Position numbers and translations under genes: made by a program | Shown: piece by piece, positions 39,861 through 51,899 of the stretch | Position numbering within the stretch: the first letter of the stretch is position 1 | Layout of the letters: each line of letters opens with the position of its first letter | Notes under the pieces: generated by a model | Database searches by the model: none | Told to the model about the DNA's origin: nothing | The model's input: the letters and a program-made list of their open reading frames with translations, nothing else | NCBI GenBank assembly: GCA_014529385.2 | Contig: CM043967.1 | Coordinates: forward strand, 87,347,278 to 87,411,277 | Direction: 5' to 3' | Source of the DNA: Adiantum capillus-veneris | Taxonomy: Eukaryota > Streptophyta > Polypodiopsida > Polypodiales > Pteridaceae | Length of the DNA stretch: 64,000 bases

Positions 39861-41861
39861 TGTTAGCAGGTCTCCATGACGTACGTCTCTAGCATAGCTA
39901 TCGGGCACTAGCATACTGTCAATACTCAAGGAAGTGACTCGGATGGGGCATGGAGACTCTATGAGGTTTTCAATCTCAAGAAGTGAACTTTAAGAAGAAA
40001 ACAACCCAGCTCAACAAGAAAACCACCACTCACTAATCACGGAAATCTGCTTATGTCCTTTCTCACTGCTCTAGGTCATCACGCCATTTTGGCACTCGAA
40101 CAGACTCAAAATGCAACAAAACTTCAAGAGGAGGTGTATGACACCTAGGAGCAGTATCCTACCAACTCTAGTCACAAGCTGACAAGGTACCAAAATCACA
40201 ATCCATCATGAAAAAGTTCCTTAAAATTGCGAGATAACTATCTAGAAATGTCGCCTATGGTCTAAGAACACTCTTCTATGGACAAAACATCATAAAATAG
40301 TGATTTAAGAACTCAAATATGCAATTAAGGCTCATAGACGCGTAATCGTAAGCCACAACAAAATTGAAAATGATTACACTTGAATAAAAGAGCAATGAGA
40401 GGAATACAATGCACGTTTCAAAATTGAAAATGGATTATCCAATCATTAGCTTCTGCGATGATTACACGTTGGAGATTCGTAGTTCCTTGAGCATACGGAC
40501 AATAGAGATATTTCTTCTTCTTCTAAAGATAAGCCCCCTTCACAATAAGGATATTGAAATTTACACCTAGGGATTTCCAAACGGATAGTGGCCGGCTCAC
40601 ATGGACCTTTACAATTATCATGACATGATTACAACTCAGAGAATTAACCTGCTACTCTGGAATCAGGATCTACATAGAGTATCACTACACTAGCTTGGAA
40701 AAATAATAGAGTACATATGTGGTGTCCGTCTATGTGTCCAGCCTTGTGGGTGTTCTTTTGATCAATTCGCCAATATTTCCCGCATTCCTAGCTTGTGTCA
40801 TCCCTTGACACGACCATGTGCAGTCTTGTCATAGGATTGTCTTTAGATTTGTCTTCAATGTGTTGGGAAGTGCTTTGTCATTGATGACGCTCCCCCCTTC
40901 CTTGAGTGATTCATATCTTCCGTGTTCTTGTTCTTGTTTTCCATTCTCGTCTTTGTTGATAGTATTGGCCGCCGTAAAGATGTATTTTGATGTGTTTGAG
41001 TTTGTAGAATTGATCCTCTTTGTGGATGGACTTGATGATGGGTTTGCTTTTAAGTTCCACTGAAATTTGAGTTGTCTAGAGTAGGTAGCCAATGTTGAAG
41101 CACTATGTGAGGTACATACAGTTATTGTGGATAGCTCGCTTGCTGAATTTTGCATTGATTGTCATTGTAGGCCATTCTTTAACTTGCCATTTTTTTACGA
41201 GTCTTTGTTGTCGCCCTTGAAGATAAAAAAGCTCTTGATAAGCATGTTGAGATCCCCTTCCTTCAGTGATTCATATCTTCCGTGTTCTTGTTCTTGTTTT
41301 CCATTCTCGTCTTTGTTGATAGTATTGGCCGTTGTGAAGATGTATTTTGATGTGTTTGAGTTTGTAGAATTGATCCTCTTAGTGGTTGGACTTGATGATG
41401 GGTTTGCTTTTAAGGTCCACTGCAATTTGAGTTGTCTAGAGTAGGTAGCCAATGTTGAAGCACTATGTGAGGTACGTACGGTTATTGTGGATAGCTCGCT
41501 TGCTGAATTTTTCATTGATTGTCATTGTAGGCCATTCTTTAACTTGCCATTTTTTTACGAGTCTTTGTTGTCGCCCTTGAAGATAAAAAAAGCTCTTGAT
41601 AAGCATGTTGAGATCTCCATTTTTTCTCCAAGTTGTTGTCGGTTGATTTGGCTAGCCATTTTTCTATTGTTGATGTACAAGGAATATATACAAGAAGATA
41701 ATGTGTTTCTAGATTAGGGTATAAAAACCTAGATGACCAAAGGGAAAAAACCCGTTGGAAAAAAAGTGCCTTATTGAAGTTGAGCATTTGGACTTGAAGT
41801 ACTTGTCATGCAAGGTGAGTGTTCATGAGAAAAAAAGGAAGAGTGTATAATGCAAGTGCCA
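39861..41861 (-). repeat. LTR-like unit 1 of the 40-57 kb gypsy element
   Basis: Begins TGTTAGCAGG and ends GCAAGTGCCA; aligns with 41863-48986 (minus Copia-2) and, for its first 520 bp, with 56614-57133. It contains an exact-period 360-bp tandem duplication (about 40895-41254 and 41255-41614). It is separated from the next unit by a single A. Confidence 0.75.
40895..41614. repeat. 360-bp tandem duplication inside LTR-like unit 1
   Basis: The words CATATCTTCCGTGTTCTTG, TTGGACTTGATGATGGGTTT and GCCATTCTTTAACTTGCC recur exactly 360 bases apart, with few differences. It is absent from unit 2 (48380-48720), so it arose after the units diverged. Confidence 0.9.
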
Positions 41862-41954
41862 ATGTTAGCAGGTCATCGCGATGGATGTCTCTAGCATAGC
41901 TATCGGGCACTAACATAATGTCAATACTCAGGGAAGTGACTCGGATGGGGCAGA

Positions 41955-42097
41955 TGTTGGAGCTATATATGGCTCACTCTACTCGACTTGGTCTCACCTA
42001 TATATTTGTATCTTGTCCTCAATATGAATCAGTCTTTGGGAGCGTATATGGTGTGTCTCTTGTCTCGTCTCTCTCTCTTTCTCTCTGCATCTCAACA
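41955..42097 (+). repeat. Copia-2 5' LTR (143 bp)
   Basis: TGTTGGAGCTATATATGGC...CATCTCAACA. Very short for a Copia LTR. It contains ATATATGG near the start and a CT-rich 3' end. Confidence 0.97.
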
Positions 42098-42109
42098 TGG
42101 TATCAGAGC
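42098..42109 (+). other. Copia-2 primer binding site
   Basis: TGGTATCAGAGC directly abuts the 5' LTR; exact initiator tRNA-Met type. Confidence 0.97.
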
Positions 42110-42841
42110 AGTAACGATCATGCGCCGATTCAATTCATGGTGACAAAACAGTATGTGTATGCGATTTGCATGTAAGATTCAAAAATTGCTACAAATTTTA
42201 TTTTTGAGCATTGATTCTTGTTAATTGTGGTTGTTTTGTGTTAAGAAGAATATGATTAGTGTTTTGTGTGACGTTTATTGCTAATCAATCTAATCGTTGA
42301 TTACGTTTTCTTGTTGATGACACCCTGAACTTCATCTCAATTTTTCTTGCTGTTCTGCTCAAAATTTGGAGAAACGCAATGATACTTTTCATCCAAAACT
42401 TGTTCGTCTCCTCGAGCTCTCGATTTGAGTTCTAGGTTTGCGTCAATCGGAGTTCGCAGCAGAAAGTTATGCTGTTTTTACTGCAATTGAGCTTGACGCA
42501 GCTTTCTTCGTCCTACTTCTTCGTGAAGCGTCCGCGATCGTTTTTCTTATTTTGGCGTTAACTTTTTCGAGAAGATTTAGCTTTTCGCTATTCATATTGT
42601 GGCCGTCAATCTTGCGTTTCACGCCACTCTATTTTGAGGACTCTTTTATTATTAACGTCTCCTTTACCCTGCCCTTTTTGAGTGACGTCTCTCACATCTT
42701 TGGAAGTTCCTTGAGCGTCCTTCTTACGTTTATCGTTGACAGAACGCAGTCCTCATATCTCTCTCATTCTCAATTGCGCCTTCACCATATATGGTGTGCA
42801 AATTCTGCGATCTTATCTTATACGTCTTCTCGCAACAAGAT

Positions 42842-45800
42842 ATGGCTATGAATATTCTCGTCAACGGCTTTCCTTCTGGCCAGCGTTCTGTTCCTCCTTT
42901 CCAAGGTCAAGGTTTTCCAGGCTGGAAAGCAAAGATGTTGTTAATTCTTGAAGGCGATGAACTCTCCGATGTTGTTCTTGGAAATCGTGTTTGTCCGCCT
43001 CAGCCTGTTGATACTGATAATGATAACGTGCTTATCACTCAAGGACCTATATTTGAAGATTGGAATGTTGCCTATACGGATTGGCAACGACGTGATAAAG
43101 CAGCTCGTCGGTATATTCTTTCTGCTCTTACTGATTCCCTTTTGCTTGATATGTACGAACTGCCTACTTCCCACGACGTATGGAAGTACCTTATTGCAAA
43201 CTTTCAGAAGAAATCTGTCACAGAAATACTTTATTTGAGAGGGCTGCTTAACAAGTTACAATATGAAGTTGGTACTGCCATGACGGGACATATTGAATCT
43301 TTCAAATCTATTATTAATCAACTTGCTGCTGCCGGTGATCCTGTTCCACAAAAGCAACTGATTACACTTCTCCTTGATACGGTGAAGGACTCTTCTTATG
43401 ATAACATTGTTACTATTCTCTCTAATAAAGATGGTCTTGATTTCGACCAAGCCTGCATGTCTTTAATTGAATACTCTCAACGTCAAGAACGTCGTAATGC
43501 TAGTCATGATACAGCAATGATTTCACACGAGGAGAGTGAGTCACAACAGATGGAACGGGCTTTTTATGCTCGAAGGCGTCCATTTCAACAAGGAAACCGC
43601 AGAGGTGGCCGTCGCGGTAATATTTTCTCTCGTCTCAAATTTCCTAATAAGCAATGTTCTTACTGCAACAGAAATGGCCATACTGAAGATGATTGTTGGG
43701 TACGTCAATATGATGAAGAACACAATATTACCACAAAACAACCACGTTTATCTAGAGACTCTTCTTCTTCTTCTTGTGAATATTGTGGACGATCTGATCA
43801 TCCCACTCATATGTGCTATAAGCGTCGATTCGACACAGATCGGAATAGAGCATATGCTACTGAACATTGAAACAACATTGTACCAGAAACAAGCTGCGTC
43901 CTATGTTCAGTTGCTCCAAACAGAATACTTCATGTACGCGATGGATCACTTTTTATTGTCGATTCTGGTGCTAGAGGAAATATGACATATCAGTCTAAGT
44001 GGATCCATAACTATCATCCACTGCCAGTTCAACGTGTTGTTTATCTTGCTGATGATACTACTTGTCAAGTAAAGGGTATTGGAGACTTATATCTTGGTAC
44101 CTTATCTTCTTCCACTCGAATTTTGCGAGGAGTATTACATGTACCAGATCTTCAACGTAATCTTCTTTCAGTTGCTAGACTTGTTGATCTTGGTCTGTTT
44201 GTTGGATTTGATCATACCAAATGCCGAATTGAGAAAGATGGACAGACTATAGCCACTGCTCCTCGAAATGGTAAATTGTTTGAACTCTCTCTCAACGATG
44301 CTGTAGCAAATGTTGTCACTGCTCCAGGTGATCATGATTGCAAAGTATGGCATCACCGTTTTGTTCATGCTGATTTCTCAAAACTCCTTGATCTTCAACG
44401 TCGTGATCTTGTTCATGGCATGGATCTTAAAGCCCATCCTCATATGGGAATTTGTGAATTTTGTGCTCTTGGGAAACACAATCGCAAACCCTTTCCTCTT
44501 TCAAATACAACTCATTCTCATGACATATTGGATCTTGTTCATACTGATATATGTGGACCTCTACCTTCTTCGAGATCACAATATCGCTACTTCATTACTT
44601 TCATTGATGATTTCTCAAGGTATACGACTGTATTTCTACTTAGACAAAAATCTGAAGCCTTATCTGTTTTCAAACAATTCCACAAGGCTGCGGAACTTCA
44701 AACTGGTCGTCGCCTTAAGAAGCTTCGTAGTGACAATGGAGGCGAATATGTTTCTCGAGAGTTTGTGAGTTACTGTGTTGACAGTGGAATTCATCATGAA
44801 CACACTATTCCATATTCGCCTCAACAGAACGGAGTTGCTGAATGAAAGAATCGCACTATTCTCAATGCTGTAAGATGTATGCTGATTCATTCTGGCTTAT
44901 CTCGTGTTTTTTGGGCTGAAGCTACTTTGACAGCAGTATTTATTCAGAATCATCTTCCTACTACTGCACCCTCTGGTAAGATACCCATCACAGCATGGAC
45001 AGGTGACATTCCTTCTGTATCTCATTTTCGAACCTTTGGATGTATTGCTTATATTCATGTTCCCAAAGAAACACGAACAAAGCTTGATGCTCCTGGTCTT
45101 AAAGTTATTTTTATTGGATATTCTGACACTTCCAAAGGCTACAAATTCTATGACCCTTCCTCCAAGAAAGTAATTGTGAATCGTGATGCTACTTTTAACG
45201 AACAGCTTATGGGAGGCTCATGGTCCATGGATGATTCTGATGATACTAAATCATTGCTTCAAGCTTTTCCATTTCTTTCAGAAGATGAAACTCTTCCTAT
45301 AGAGAAACTTTCCTCTTCACAACCATCCATTCCGAATGTCGCCAATGATGATATTGATATTTTTGTTGATCTGCCTATTAATTTTGAACATGGCTCATGT
45401 CATGTTTATGATGACGATATTGCTGATAATGGTTTTTGTACTTCCGAAGATCCCATTACTTATGATGAAGCTATCTCTTCACCACAAAAGGATCAATGGC
45501 AAGAGGCTATGGAAGCAGAGTACGATTCTCTTATCTCTAAAGGTACATGGATACTAACTGAATTACCTCCTGGTCGTACAGCTATTAAATGTAAGTGGGT
45601 GTATAAGACAAAAGTAAAAGCAGATGGATCTTTTGACAAGTTCAAGGCGCGTTTAGTTGCAAAAGGTTATTCCCAAGTAGCTGGTGTTGATTATCAAGAG
45701 ACCTTTTCACCAGTTGTTCGCATTACAAGTGTTCGAGTTTTATTGGCATTTGCTGTTCAATTTGATTTAGAAGCTCATCAAATGGATGTGCGAACTGCTT

Positions 45801-47029
45801 TTTTTAATGGTGACTTGGAAGAGGAAATTTATATGGAACAACCAGAAGGGTTTGTTATTCCAGGTAAAGAAGACCTTGTTGCTCAACTCCATAAGGCACT
45901 ATATGGTCTCAAACAAGCTTCGCGAGCCTGGTATACAAAATTTGATCTTTTTCTCACCTCTAAAGGATTCATCTCTTGCTCGTCAGACCCCAACTTATAC
46001 ATAAGACGCCAAGGTAGCAGTTTTGTGATTCTTGCTCTTTATGTGGATGATACCATCCTTGTTTCCAATGATTTGGGATTTCTTCAGCAAGTGAAAAAGT
46101 TATTGTCTTCTGCATTTGATATGGTGGATCTTGGAGAGATTCACTCGTGTCTTGGGATTCAAATCCAACGGAACCGTACAAAAGGTATTTTATTCCTTCG
46201 ACAGTCAAAGTTTATTGCAGATACTATTCAAAAATTTGGTATGGAATCTGCACATTCAGCCAACACACCTTGTCTTGCAAGCTCTACGAAGAACACTTCT
46301 GACAATGGCGGTCAACTTGTCACAAATCAACCTTATGCTAACTTGATTGGATGTCTTCAGTTTGTTGGCATGAACACTCGTCCTGATATTCTGTTTGCTG
46401 CTAATTATCTTGGACAACATCTTGCATGTCCTTCTCTTAAGCATTGGTCTGCTGCAAAGCGTGTGTTGAAATACTTGAAAGGCACTACAGATTTTGGTTT
46501 AGTCTATCGATGACAACTCACATCGGATTCTATGCAATCTCTTTCTCTTTTGGGTTACACAGATGCAGACTGGGCAAGCTCACATTTATCTATGCGATCT
46601 ACTAGTGGAAATTGCTTCTTTATAAATGGTTGTCTTGTTTCTTGGACTAGCAAGAAACAACGTTGTGTTGCAGTTTCTACGACTGAGTCAGAATATGTTG
46701 CGGCATCACTTGCAGCTCGTGAGTTGATTTGGCTTCGACAAATGCTGGTTGATATTGGTCACTCTCCTCTTTCTAGCACACCCTTGCGGTGTGACAACCA
46801 AAGTGCTATTAGTCTTGCAAAAGACTATGTTCAACATAATAAGTCAAAGCACATTGCTGTCCATTATCATTATGTCAGGTATGAAGTACGCAAAAGAACC
46901 ATTATGGTTGAACACTGTCCAAGTGACCAGATGATTGCAGACATTTTGACCAAAGGCCTCAACGAGTCACGTTTCATCCTCTTGCGCTCGGAGCTTGGAG
47001 TTGCTTCGACCTCACTCTTTCTAGATTAG
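42842..47029 (+). pseudogene. Copia-2 Gag-Pol polyprotein with three in-frame TGA codons
   Basis: One reading frame runs from ATG 42842 (MAMNILVNGF) to TAG 47027-47029 without a frameshift, broken only by TGA at 43868, 44843 and 46511. Gag carries two CX2CX4HX4C knuckles (CSYCNRNGHTEDDC and CEYCGRSDHPTHMC). Then come protease FIVDSGARGNMT, integrase (GICEFCALGKH, VHTDICGP, TFIDDFSRY, SPQQNGVAE), reverse transcriptase (KARLVAKGYSQ, LYVDDTIL) and RNase H (YTDADWAS, TESEYVAA, RCDNQSA). The TGA at 44843 replaces the Arg expected in VAER-K-N, consistent with CGA to TGA. A leader of about 730 bases precedes the start. Confidence 0.95.
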
Positions 47030-47268
47030 CTTCTTTGCTATTGTAATAGCTTTGTACATATGACATTGTAATCTTTTAGGTACCATGCACTATGCACACT
47101 CCACACTTGCACATTGTGATCTCTAAGTCACTTGAATATTTGTACATAGATGCACAATTCACTTTCACATCATCATCGCTGGTTCATATTTTCACATTGT
47201 ATAGGGGCTTGGGTTTTTCCCTTGAACTCCCCAAGGGTTTTTTCATCCAAAGCTAGAGACCTTTGTTT

Positions 47269-47277
47269 GAGTGGGGG
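47269..47277 (+). other. Copia-2 polypurine tract
   Basis: GAGTGGGGG directly before the 3' LTR. Confidence 0.8.
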
Positions 47278-47420
47278 TGTTGGAGCTATATATGGCTCAC
47301 TCTACTCAACTTGGTCTCACCTATATATTTGTATCTTGTCCTCAATATGAATCAGTCTTTGGGAGCGTATATGGTGTGTCTCTTGTCTCGTCTCTCTCTC
47401 TTTCTCTCTGCATCTCAACA
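47278..47420 (+). repeat. Copia-2 3' LTR (143 bp)
   Basis: 142 of 143 bases identical to the 5' LTR, followed by GCAGA. Confidence 0.97.
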
Positions 47421-48986
47421 GCAGAGAGATCTTGTGAGGTTGTCAATCTCAAGAAGTGAACCTTAACAAGAAAACAAAGTAGCTCAACAAAGAAAACCAC
47501 CACTCACTGATTAGAGAAATCTGCCTATGTCCTTTCTCACTCTCCAGGTCATCATGCTATTTTGGTACTCAAACAGGCTTGAAATGCAATGCAACCTTAG
47601 GAGGACGTCTGCGACACCTAGAGGCACTATCCTACCAACTCTGGTCGCAATATCGCAAGGTACCCAAATCACGATCCATCATAAAAAGGTCCTAAAAACT
47701 GCAACAAAACTATCTAGAAATGTCACCCTATGGTTTAAAAACACTCTCCGATGGTCAAAACGTCATAAAACAGTGATTTAAGCACTCAAATCTGCAATTA
47801 AGGCTCACAAACGCATATTCACAAACCACAACAAAATTGCCAATGCTTACACTTGAATGGAAGAGCAAAGAGAGAGAAACACAATGCAAGTTTTGGAATT
47901 GAAATTTGATTACCCAATCATTAAAAAAGTTGATTACAAGTTGGAGCAACTTTTAGCTTGAGCATACATTTTTTAGAGCTCATTCTTCTCTAAAAATAAC
48001 TACCCTTTCACATTAAGGCTATTGAAATTTATACCTAGGGCTTTCTAAATGGCCATTGGCCGGCTCACATGGACCTTTACAAATGTTATGACAGAATTGC
48101 AACTCAAGGAATTGACCTGCTACTCTGAAATTAGGATTTACACAAATTATCACTACACTAGCTCGAAAAAATAATAAAGTACAAATGTGGTGTCTGGCTA
48201 CATGTCTGACCAATTGTGTGCCCATTTGGTCAATCCGCTAGCATTTCCCCCTTTCTAGCTTGTGTCGTCCCTTCACATGACCATGTGCAACCTTGTTATT
48301 AGGTTTGTCGTCATTGTTATCTTCAAGGTTGGTCTTGAGCTTCGGAAGAGCTTTGACATTGATGACAATCCTCCCTTCCTTGAGTGATGCATATCTTCCA
48401 TGTTGTTGATACATAATTTGAAGCTTTGATTGTTATGGCAATGTTTCTTGTTGCACATTCTACTTTTTGTTGCCAGTCTTGGCCACCGTGAATGATGTAT
48501 CCTCTTTGTGGTGTGGACTTTACGATGGGTTTTCTTTCAAGGTCCACTGCAATTTGAGATTTTTGCAATACGATAGCCAATGTTGAAGCACTGTGAGAGC
48601 TACGTATGGTTGTTGTGGATAATTTGCTCGCTAATTTTTTCATTGATTTTCGTTGTAGGCCATTATTTTACTTGCCATTTTTTTAATGGAGCTTTGCTGC
48701 TCTCGATAAGCATGTTGTGATTTACAGTTGTTGCTCCAAGTCAATGATGAGTGATTTAGGTAGCCATTTCCTTATTGTTGATGTAGAAGACATATATACA
48801 AAAAGATGATGATGAGGGTTTCCTGATTAGGGTCTAGAAATTGGATGACCAAAGGGACAAAACCCAGTGGGAAAAAAGTGTCTTTGGTATACGCTCTTAT
48901 TGGAATTGAGCATTAAACTTGAAGTAATTGCTATGCAGTGTGAGTGCTTGGGAGAAACAAAGGAAGAGTGCCTAATGCAAGTGTCA

Positions 48987-49918
48987 ATTATGGTACACTA
49001 TATATGCATACGAGAAATTTGTCAAACAAAAAATCATGTAGTGTACGAGATGGAGTTGATGTGTGCTTCAAGGAACAAATGTAGCACATGTGACATCAAA
49101 GGACGTCGCAATAGATTTCACATTTTCAAGAAGGGATTTTATTGTAGAAGCTTCTTTACTCATACCTCACTGTGCTTAGTACGTGAGTGCCTTTTGGATT
49201 TTCTCCTTCACTTCACCACACCTACTTTACATAGACTTTAACCCTTATGCTCACCTATACCAGCACGAGCGACACAAGCTAATTATGTTCATCTCTTTGA
49301 TCTTGAGCAATCCCTAGACTAGCTAAGATGCTTAGACCACATAGAATATTACATGAAGCTTTGGTACTAGCACCTCACCTATTTAGTGGTTTAGCTGTCC
49401 GACTTTGAATTTGATGCCATGTATGCTTAATTTCCACTTGGACTTACTTATTCAAGGCCAGAAACCCAATTCCATGAGTTCTATAAATTTAGGCCTCTTC
49501 CATTGTGTTGTTCTTTGGATGCCACCATTTTGTCAAGTAGGCTGGGAAATTTTGACTCCTCTTGACTTGCTTGTCGTATGTTCACACTGCTTTGTGAAAC
49601 AAGCCCTTCAGCTCTTTTAGGGACTAATGTAGCCTTTGCATTAGTTTCCATGAGAATAGATTGTTGATAGGTGTGGGTTTTTTGTGATTGATTTTCCACG
49701 AGCACTTTTGGAACCCACCTTATCTTTGGTCCATGTTTGACCATCTTTTGCGTTTGCTTCTTTTGCTCGATGACTTGATGTACACTAGGATTTGGTAGCT
49801 AGATTTGATGATTTCCATTGTAGAAGCCTTGATTTTGGAGTAGATGACAAGGTATCCATCTAGAGATTGTAGCAGCCTTGACTGCAATTGGATTTTGTTG
49901 GGTGCGGGTTATCATTGC
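48987..49918 (-). other. 3' part of the decayed gypsy interior
   Basis: No convincing frame. Short open stretches on both strands lack recognisable motifs. Confidence 0.4.
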
Positions 49919-50350
49919 TCACCTTTGGGTAGAAGCTTGTGTTGCATGGTTTCTCTTGGTTTTTCCAGATTGAGCTACAACTTTTGGTAACCAAATTTGA
50001 GTGTTACCTACATAAAATCCTTGTGCTTTGAGTAGATTGACTGGAATCATCTGTTGCTGCATGTGTTTGTGTTGTGTAGCTTTGGTAGCTTGTTCGAGGT
50101 CTGAATTCGACACCCATACTTCTCGTAGTGTTTGTCTCTTTGATCGTGTCTTTTGTCTAGTGTGGTTTTTCTTTCTCTTGGTTGAGTTTTTTGTCTTGCG
50201 TTGATATCGCATATTTTTCTTTGTAGAACTGGTTGGTTGAGGTGGGTACGTCCACAATATTACTTTAGGCTTTTTGGCCCAAACACTGGTGCTTCCTTGG
50301 AAGTAGCCTTGAGTAGTGATGGACTCAAATGATACTACCCACCCGGTCAC
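49919..50350 (-). CDS. Unrecognised basic ORF in the decayed gypsy interior
   Basis: 143 codons, strongly basic in the middle (STKRKKNHTRQKTRSKRQT) and Gln-rich after it. No motif is recognised. The basic, Gln-rich composition is compatible with a nucleic-acid-binding tail, but that is only composition. It may be a chance open stretch in decayed sequence. Confidence 0.3.
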   Translation of the reverse strand: MTGWVVSFESITTQGYFQGSTSVWAKKPKVILWTYPPQPTSSTKKNMRYQRKTKNSTKRKKNHTRQKTRSKRQTLREVWVSNSDLEQATKATQHKHMQQQMIPVNLLKAQGFYVGNTQIWLPKVVAQSGKTKRNHATQASTQR

Positions 50351-50869
50351 CTTTTCCTATTGAGGTTGTGCTTGATGTATACAAATTGGACCTTTGACCT
50401 ATATGTGTTCTTTAGACACTAACACTTGGTTGATTCTCTTTGACTTCTTTTGGAGGCTTTGTTGCAATGGAAACTTTGGCTGATAGACTTTTTTGCTTCA
50501 GTTTCCATTGCATTGTCGATGGTTTGGCTCTTCATGTAGAGGCTTTGTGGGAAGTTTGATCGAGGCTCATTCAAGGTAAAGTCTTCTTTTGAGGTTGATC
50601 TTCTTCAGCATTTATCTTAGCTTTATCTTTTTCTTCTATGCTTGGTTACTCCTTTTTCCCATTGACTTGAGGTGCTTTTGGGGCTTTTGATGGTGATGTT
50701 GTTAGATATTTTCCTTGTTGTGGTTGAAAGAAGATGTTCTTCAAGATTTCTATCAGGATCAAACTCTACTTGATATGATGGGACTCAATTATATGAAAGT
50801 ATCCTTGTACTCTTTAGTACTCAACTTGAGTGCGGGTTCTGCCATGCCAAAGCTAGGAATTGGCATTTT

Positions 50870-51076
50870 TTAACTTGTACACACTTCTAGCTCTTTGATT
50901 GGTCGCTTTCCCATCATGATCCATGTTGCATAAGTCATTAGATTCTTTGTTGCTTTTGGATCTATCATAGCTGAACATGTGATTTTTAGTCCTTTTTCTC
51001 CGCGTATGTTGAATTTGATCGATGTAGGAGACAATCCATCTTCTTTCTTATCCCTATTCTTCTCTTGATCTTGCAT
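50870..51076 (-). pseudogene. Possible protease-like fragment
   Basis: The frame contains LKITCSAMIDPKATKNLMTY. The pattern A-M-I-D-x-x-A-T-x-N resembles the retropepsin active-site region (L-I-D-S-G-A-T-H-N-F), but Ser-Gly is replaced by Pro-Lys. It lies downstream of the ILGRPF segment, the reverse of the usual order. Confidence 0.35.
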
Positions 51077-51680
51077 TTGTTGAGCATTTGATATTGAACT
51101 GTAAACTTTTCTCCGTTATCTTTTTTCCTTTGCGCTTTTTATGCAGTCGACTCATTTGAGTCAGATTTTATCGATTCTTTAGGTATGGCAATGATGACAT
51201 ATTTGCATGGTTGCCATGCTTTCTTCATTTGCATTTTGGCATCATGCTCCATGCCATAGCCATTGGTCTCACCTTTTTTCTTTCACACTCACGAACCTCA
51301 TTAGCTTCCTTCAACACCTTTATCGTAAATAAGAGAGCTATATCATATCCATCTTTATCACAAAATTTGGTAATGGTTATCTCATTCACATAGACATCTA
51401 GTGTCACTAGTATTTGATCCCATACAAAGGGTTGAAACAAGTCCTTTGGAAATGGTTCCTTAATGTAAGATTCATCTTCTACTGAATGATCAAGGATGCA
51501 ATCTTCCTTTCTAAGACTCCCGCATTATGATGCTGTACACATCTAAATATGTGCTTTGCTTTGCAACCAAGCAAGTACCTCGGTTTTGTGTTTAGCAGTG
51601 GAGTGTAATTCTTCCCTCGGGGTTTGCTCTACATCTCTATAACTATGATCCATTGATCCTTTACACTAATTTTTGTTATG

Positions 51681-51835
51681 ACCTCTTTGTGTCTCAAGTG
51701 GATATAGTCATAGGCCCAGTCTTGTACCATTTTGAGTTGATGCATGAATGGTCTGCCCAATATGATATCAAAGTTACTGCTCTTGTCAAAATTCATTATG
51801 GCTAAGGTGTGCTCATACTCAATGTTCTATCTCAG
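51681..51835 (-). pseudogene. Retropepsin C-terminal-like segment
   Basis: The minus strand reads MNFDKSSNFDIILGRPFMHQ then LKMVQDWAYDYIHLRHK, which matches the I-L-G-R-P-W/F loop of gypsy proteases. The D-S/T-G half was not found directly upstream, where the zinc knuckles end. Confidence 0.55.
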
Positions 51836-51899
51836 ATCCTCTTGAAGAAGGAATCACATCTACAACGTTCATTGTTGCTTCCCCCTTGTAGTTTGAATT

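Larger units (their letters stand above)
41955..47420 (+). mobile_element. Ty1/Copia retrotransposon with 143-bp LTRs (Copia-2)
   Basis: 5,466 bp. LTRs at 41955-42097 and 47278-47420 differ at one site (ACTCGACTT / ACTCAACTT). The target duplication is GCAGA (41950-41954, 47421-47425). A perfect initiator tRNA-Met primer site and polypurine tract are present. The polyprotein is in one frame with three TGA stops. Recent insertion. Confidence 0.97.
41863..48986 (-). repeat. LTR-like unit 2, interrupted by Copia-2
   Basis: TGTTAGCAGGTC...GTGTCA, about 1.65 kb once Copia-2 and its duplication are removed. The Copia lies 92 bp from the left end. On the right it passes into sequence without a clear polypurine tract, so its right limit is tentative. 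Confidence 0.7.

Noticed and set aside
42842-47029. TGA recoding (selenocysteine or programmed readthrough) in Copia-2
   Set aside because: No structural signal is evident, other Copia elements use sense codons at the checkable site, and CG-to-TG decay explains it more simply.
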